A DNA stretch of 7,608 nt from Thermoflexales bacterium (GTDB lineage Bacteria > Chloroflexota > Anaerolineae > Fen-1058), in contig JAUQXD010000438.1 in NCBI GenBank assembly GCA_030834835.1, forward strand, positions 1-7,608, given 5' to 3'. Position numbers and translations under genes: made by a program. The notes under the pieces were generated by a model, which saw only the letters and a list, made by a program, of their open reading frames with translations, was not told the DNA's origin and did not search any database. Numbering within the stretch: position 1 is the first letter of the stretch; the number at the start of each line of letters is the position of its first letter. Below, piece by piece: positions 5,826 to 7,608 of the stretch.

Positions 5826-6278
5826 TTAGAAGCCCCAGTCACGCAGCTGCTGCGCATCCAGGAGGCGCGCCTTGCGAGTGCGCCGCACTACTCGCACGCC
5901 GGTTGCTGGTGGCAGTACGAGCGGTCGCTGCGCATCCGGCAGATAGGTGATTCCGTTATCAATCACGGGTGGCTGCCGCCGCGAGGTTTGATTAACGATC
6001 AATGTCCGCGCCAAATCGAGCAGCGCCGGATAACGCACTGTAATGAACAGCGTGGCGATCAAGATGATCCCCAGGGTAATCACTAAGGGCAGCAGCGCGC
6101 CCAGCGCGCTGAGGACAATCGCCGTTGCAATGCCAATTCCGATGATCAACGCCAGCCGGGATCGTAAGACTGCGCGAACCATCAGGCCCGCCATGACGAG
6201 CGCGGCCAGGCTGACCACGCCAGCAACAATGACGAGTTGATTGGCGTCGATGTCGAGCAGCTGTTGCAAGTCAGGCAT
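5826..6278 (-). CDS. Small integral membrane protein, about three spans (150 aa)
   Basis: Hydrophobic segments at about 14-38, 42-61 and 62-81. The second and third are almost continuous around Pro64 and could be a hairpin. The last 67 residues are soluble and carry a basic patch (VRVVRRTRKAR) before the end DAQQLRDWGF. No known family is recognised. The start is ATG 6278, since AGGAGG (6285-6290) lies 6 bases upstream; a GTG at 6284 in the same frame directly abuts that site and is unlikely. It begins two bases after the previous stop, and the next start is 11 bases after its own stop. As the multi-span protein beside an FtsK-like pump that has no spans of its own, it is a candidate membrane channel or anchor. 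That role is inferred from position only. Confidence 0.72.
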   Translation of the reverse strand: MPDLQQLLDIDANQLVIVAGVVSLAALVMAGLMVRAVLRSRLALIIGIGIATAIVLSALGALLPLVITLGIILIATLFITVRYPALLDLARTLIVNQTSRRQPPVIDNGITYLPDAQRPLVLPPATGVRVVRRTRKARLLDAQQLRDWGF

Positions 6279-6280
6279 GA

Positions 6281-6601
6281 TCACCCTCCTGATCGGTGAG
6301 CCAGCAGGCCGGCCCGCAGCGGGATCGCCGCTGCCCCGACCCAGGCCACGTAGCGCTGCAAATCCGTGTCGAACTCGACGCGTCCGTTGAGCACCTGCCC
6401 GCCGAGGTCAAGTGCGATCCGATCGCCGCTGGTCAATTCGTGTCCGGCGACGAGATATCGGCCCTGCACGTGCGGCGATTCGACCAGATACGGCACATGC
6501 TCTTCGCACACGTAGCCGCCGCGTTGCGTGTCGAGATAGGGCGCGGGCCGGTAGCAGATGAAACCGTCCGCGTTATAGGCGATGCAGGTAGTGGTTGTCA
6601 C
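6281..6601 (-). CDS. Zinc-site-like and DUF5348-like small protein (106 aa)
   Basis: The N-terminal 35 residues hold Cys6, Cys16, Cys32 and His35 around a CYRPAPYLDTQRGGYVCEEH segment (16-35), a spacing that could bind one zinc ion. Residues 47-103 resemble DUF5348: GRY...G..L.SGD...L..GG...NGRVEFD...YVAWVG...IPL..GL..R. From memory, DUF5348 is a small beta-rich domain of unknown function found mostly in mobile elements. The GTG start at 6601 follows AGGAG (6609-6613) with a 7-base spacer. It sits between the Hfq-like gene and the membrane protein gene. A regulatory or nucleic-acid-binding role is possible; no catalytic residues are evident. The domain match rests on pattern memory and should be tested with a profile search. 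Confidence 0.65.
   Translation of the reverse strand: MTTTTCIAYNADGFICYRPAPYLDTQRGGYVCEEHVPYLVESPHVQGRYLVAGHELTSGDRIALDLGGQVLNGRVEFDTDLQRYVAWVGAAAIPLRAGLLAHRSGG
6285..6290 (-). promoter_or_regulatory. Ribosome binding site of the membrane protein gene
   Basis: A full AGGAGG, 6 bases before ATG 6278, located in the last codons of the upstream zinc-site gene. It decides the start and implies coupled translation. Confidence 0.75.
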
Positions 6602-6641
6602 GCCGACGCTCCTAACACCACGTCAAACACTTAACGCCAAT

Positions 6642-6890
6642 TCAGCCCGTCGTCGCTGAGCGTGGCTCAATCCATGCAATCGCATGTTTGGTCACGAGCA
6701 TCGTCGATCGATCGGGGCGTTCCAGACATACGTCGTATTTGTCGACACCCACCAGTACGCCGGTCAAGGTCTCGCCGTATTGCAGATGGACGGCAATCGC
6801 TTGCCCCTTCAGATCGGCAAAAAACGTTGCCGATAACGTGCCCCATTTCTCGGGTGGTTTTGTGGGTGTCACAGCCGGGGTGTTGGTCAT
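6642..6890 (-). CDS. Hfq-like Sm-fold protein (82 aa)
   Basis: Probable RNA-binding ring protein. After a disordered Thr/Pro-rich start (1-15), residues 19-76 follow the Hfq/Sm pattern. A short helix (TFFADLKG, 22-29) comes first. The Sm1 part is VHLQYGETLTGVLVGVDKYD (34-53), with the conserved Gly39, Gly44 and Asp50 and with Tyr52 where E. coli Hfq has Phe42. The Sm2 part is LVTKHAIAWIEP (65-76), whose KHAI equals the KHAI of E. coli Hfq (Lys56, His57), which contacts RNA on the proximal face. The Gln of helix 1 that Hfq uses (Gln8) is not obvious. ATG 6890 is the start because AGGAGA (6897-6902) lies 6 bases upstream; a TTG at 6905 overlaps that site. It begins 24 bases after the previous stop. 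A diverged, element-borne Hfq regulating the operon or host RNAs is the simplest reading. Confidence 0.8.
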   Translation of the reverse strand: MTNTPAVTPTKPPEKWGTLSATFFADLKGQAIAVHLQYGETLTGVLVGVDKYDVCLERPDRSTMLVTKHAIAWIEPRSATTG

Positions 6891-6896
6891 GTAGGT

Positions 6897-6902
6897 TCTC
6901 CT
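6897..6902 (-). promoter_or_regulatory. Ribosome binding site fixing the Hfq-like start
   Basis: AGGAGA, 6 bases upstream of ATG 6890, in the 24-base gap after the previous stop. It excludes the in-frame TTG at 6905, which overlaps the same sequence. Confidence 0.75.
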
Positions 6903-6914
6903 CAATGCTTCGAT

Positions 6915-7608
6915 TCAACAACGCCCAAGCCGCTGCGCGAGTGCACGCAGCCGGGCGATCTCGTCTTGATTCACTTTGAAGCGGCCGTCGCTATCTTCGA
7001 CAAACAGCTCCACGTCGCGCAGTGCTTTGCAGGCCGAGCGATAGCGTGAGATGTTGCCGGCGTTGACCAGGCCCTTGCCTTCGGCGATTTCCGCCGGACT
7101 GAAGGCCGCGTTGAAGCACAGCCGAAAAGCGCGGCTCACAAACGGCGCTGTGGATTTGCCGACAGTGTCTTCCGCTTTGGCCAGGCGCGCTGCGACGGCG
7201 GGCAGGATCAGAACCTGTGAGACTTCGTCGGTGGGTTCACCGCTCGCCCGATCTGGTGCTGGCGCAGGTCGTGCCGTACGCCGGCGCGTCGGTGTGGTTG
7301 GCAAGGCCGCCCGACTGCGCGAGGCCGAATGTGGACGAAGCAATTGCCCATTGCCCTTCGAGTCAGAATCAGGCACTCGCACACTCACGTCGAGACCCCA
7401 CTGGTAGTAGATCATCAGACGCTTGCCATAGCGCTCGAATTCATCGGCCGTCATCAGGATGTGGTGCTCACCAGGGTGATCGGTGCCGGTAACTTCATAG
7501 GCCAATCGGCCGAGACGCTGACCGGCTTCCATCCCGCTGCCATACAAGAAATCCAGTTCGATCGCGCGCCGCACCGGAAACGACAGCCCTTCATTGCCAA
7601 CGCTGGAG
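6915..7608 (-). CDS. Unrecognised protein, C-terminal 230 residues (start outside the window)
   Basis: The frame is open to the right edge. A GTG at 7574 is in frame but has no ribosome site, and the 11 codons before it (ending NEGLSFP) read on smoothly, so the true start is probably outside. Visible residues 12-80 form a compact part (RRAIELDFLYGSGMEAGQRL, then FERYGKRLMIYYQWGLDV). About 85-125 is an Arg/Pro/Ala/Thr-rich, probably disordered linker. The last 105 residues look helical (SPAEIAEGKGLVNAGNISRY, then ALRDVELFVEDSDGRFKV), ending RALAQRLGRC. The helix pattern followed by a beta-like FKV could be a winged helix, but I cannot confirm this. It is the first visible gene of the block, 24 bases before the Hfq-like gene. 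A DNA-binding or replication role is possible only by context. Confidence 0.65.
   Translation of the reverse strand, partial: SSVGNEGLSFPVRRAIELDFLYGSGMEAGQRLGRLAYEVTGTDHPGEHHILMTADEFERYGKRLMIYYQWGLDVSVRVPDSDSKGNGQLLRPHSASRSRAALPTTPTRRRTARPAPAPDRASGEPTDEVSQVLILPAVAARLAKAEDTVGKSTAPFVSRAFRLCFNAAFSPAEIAEGKGLVNAGNISRYRSACKALRDVELFVEDSDGRFKVNQDEIARLRALAQRLGRC

Noticed and set aside
4798..5829. A 343-codon open frame on the plus strand
   Set aside because: It lies opposite the rod lipoprotein gene, whose signal sequence, repeats, membrane span and ribosome site are coherent. The plus-strand product is Arg/His/Leu-rich low-quality protein, a by-product of GC-rich repeats.
7572..7574. GTG as the true start of the rightmost gene
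   Set aside because: No ribosome binding site precedes it and the frame stays open to the window edge, so the gene most likely starts outside.

Overview
The window is a single, tightly packed gene block. Every gene I can support lies on the minus strand, so transcription runs from position 7608 towards position 1. I count eleven protein-coding genes, two of them cut by the window edges. Most gaps are 1 to 72 bases and several neighbours overlap by 4 to 8 bases or sit 1 to 2 bases apart. I see no promoter, terminator, tRNA, rRNA, CRISPR array or transposase. The DNA is GC-rich and unusually rich in GATC words. Alanine/glutamine/threonine-rich helical repeats built on Ala-Thr-Gln are common in Chloroflexota, and I place the window there tentatively. 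The gene content (actin-like segregation ATPase, ribbon-helix-helix proteins, FtsK-like pump, a DUF5348-like protein) points to a plasmid or integrative conjugative element rather than housekeeping chromosome.

In order of transcription: (1) the 3' part of an unrecognised gene with a disordered central linker (7608-6915); (2) an 82-residue Sm-fold protein resembling Hfq (6890-6642); (3) a small protein with a Cys/His zinc-site-like N-terminus and a DUF5348-like C-terminus (6601-6281); (4) a small membrane protein with about three hydrophobic helices (6278-5826); (5) a predicted lipoprotein with a long extracytoplasmic Ala-Thr-Gln helix, one membrane span and a cytoplasmic domain (5814-4801); (6) an FtsK/SpoIIIE-type DNA-pumping ATPase without membrane spans (4808-3366); (7) a second signal-peptide, coiled-coil, membrane-span protein (3296-2409); (8) a small protein with a Trp/Arg-rich tail (2407-2012); (9) a ParM/StbA-like actin-fold ATPase (2015-909); (10, 11) two consecutive ribbon-helix-helix proteins that look like ParR-type centromere-binding adaptors (836-585 and 579-139); and the first 40 residues of a further gene (120-1).

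The most interesting reading is that genes 4 to 11 form one machine: a soluble DNA translocase made together with two proteins that carry long coiled coils outside the membrane and a tail inside, next to an actin-like filament with two DNA-binding adaptors. This would couple DNA movement at the membrane (conjugal transfer or segregation) to plasmid partition. The Hfq-like and zinc-site proteins at the front could regulate it at the RNA or DNA level. This is inferred from gene order and architecture. The family-level calls for the actin, FtsK and Sm-fold proteins are firm; the joint function is not shown.
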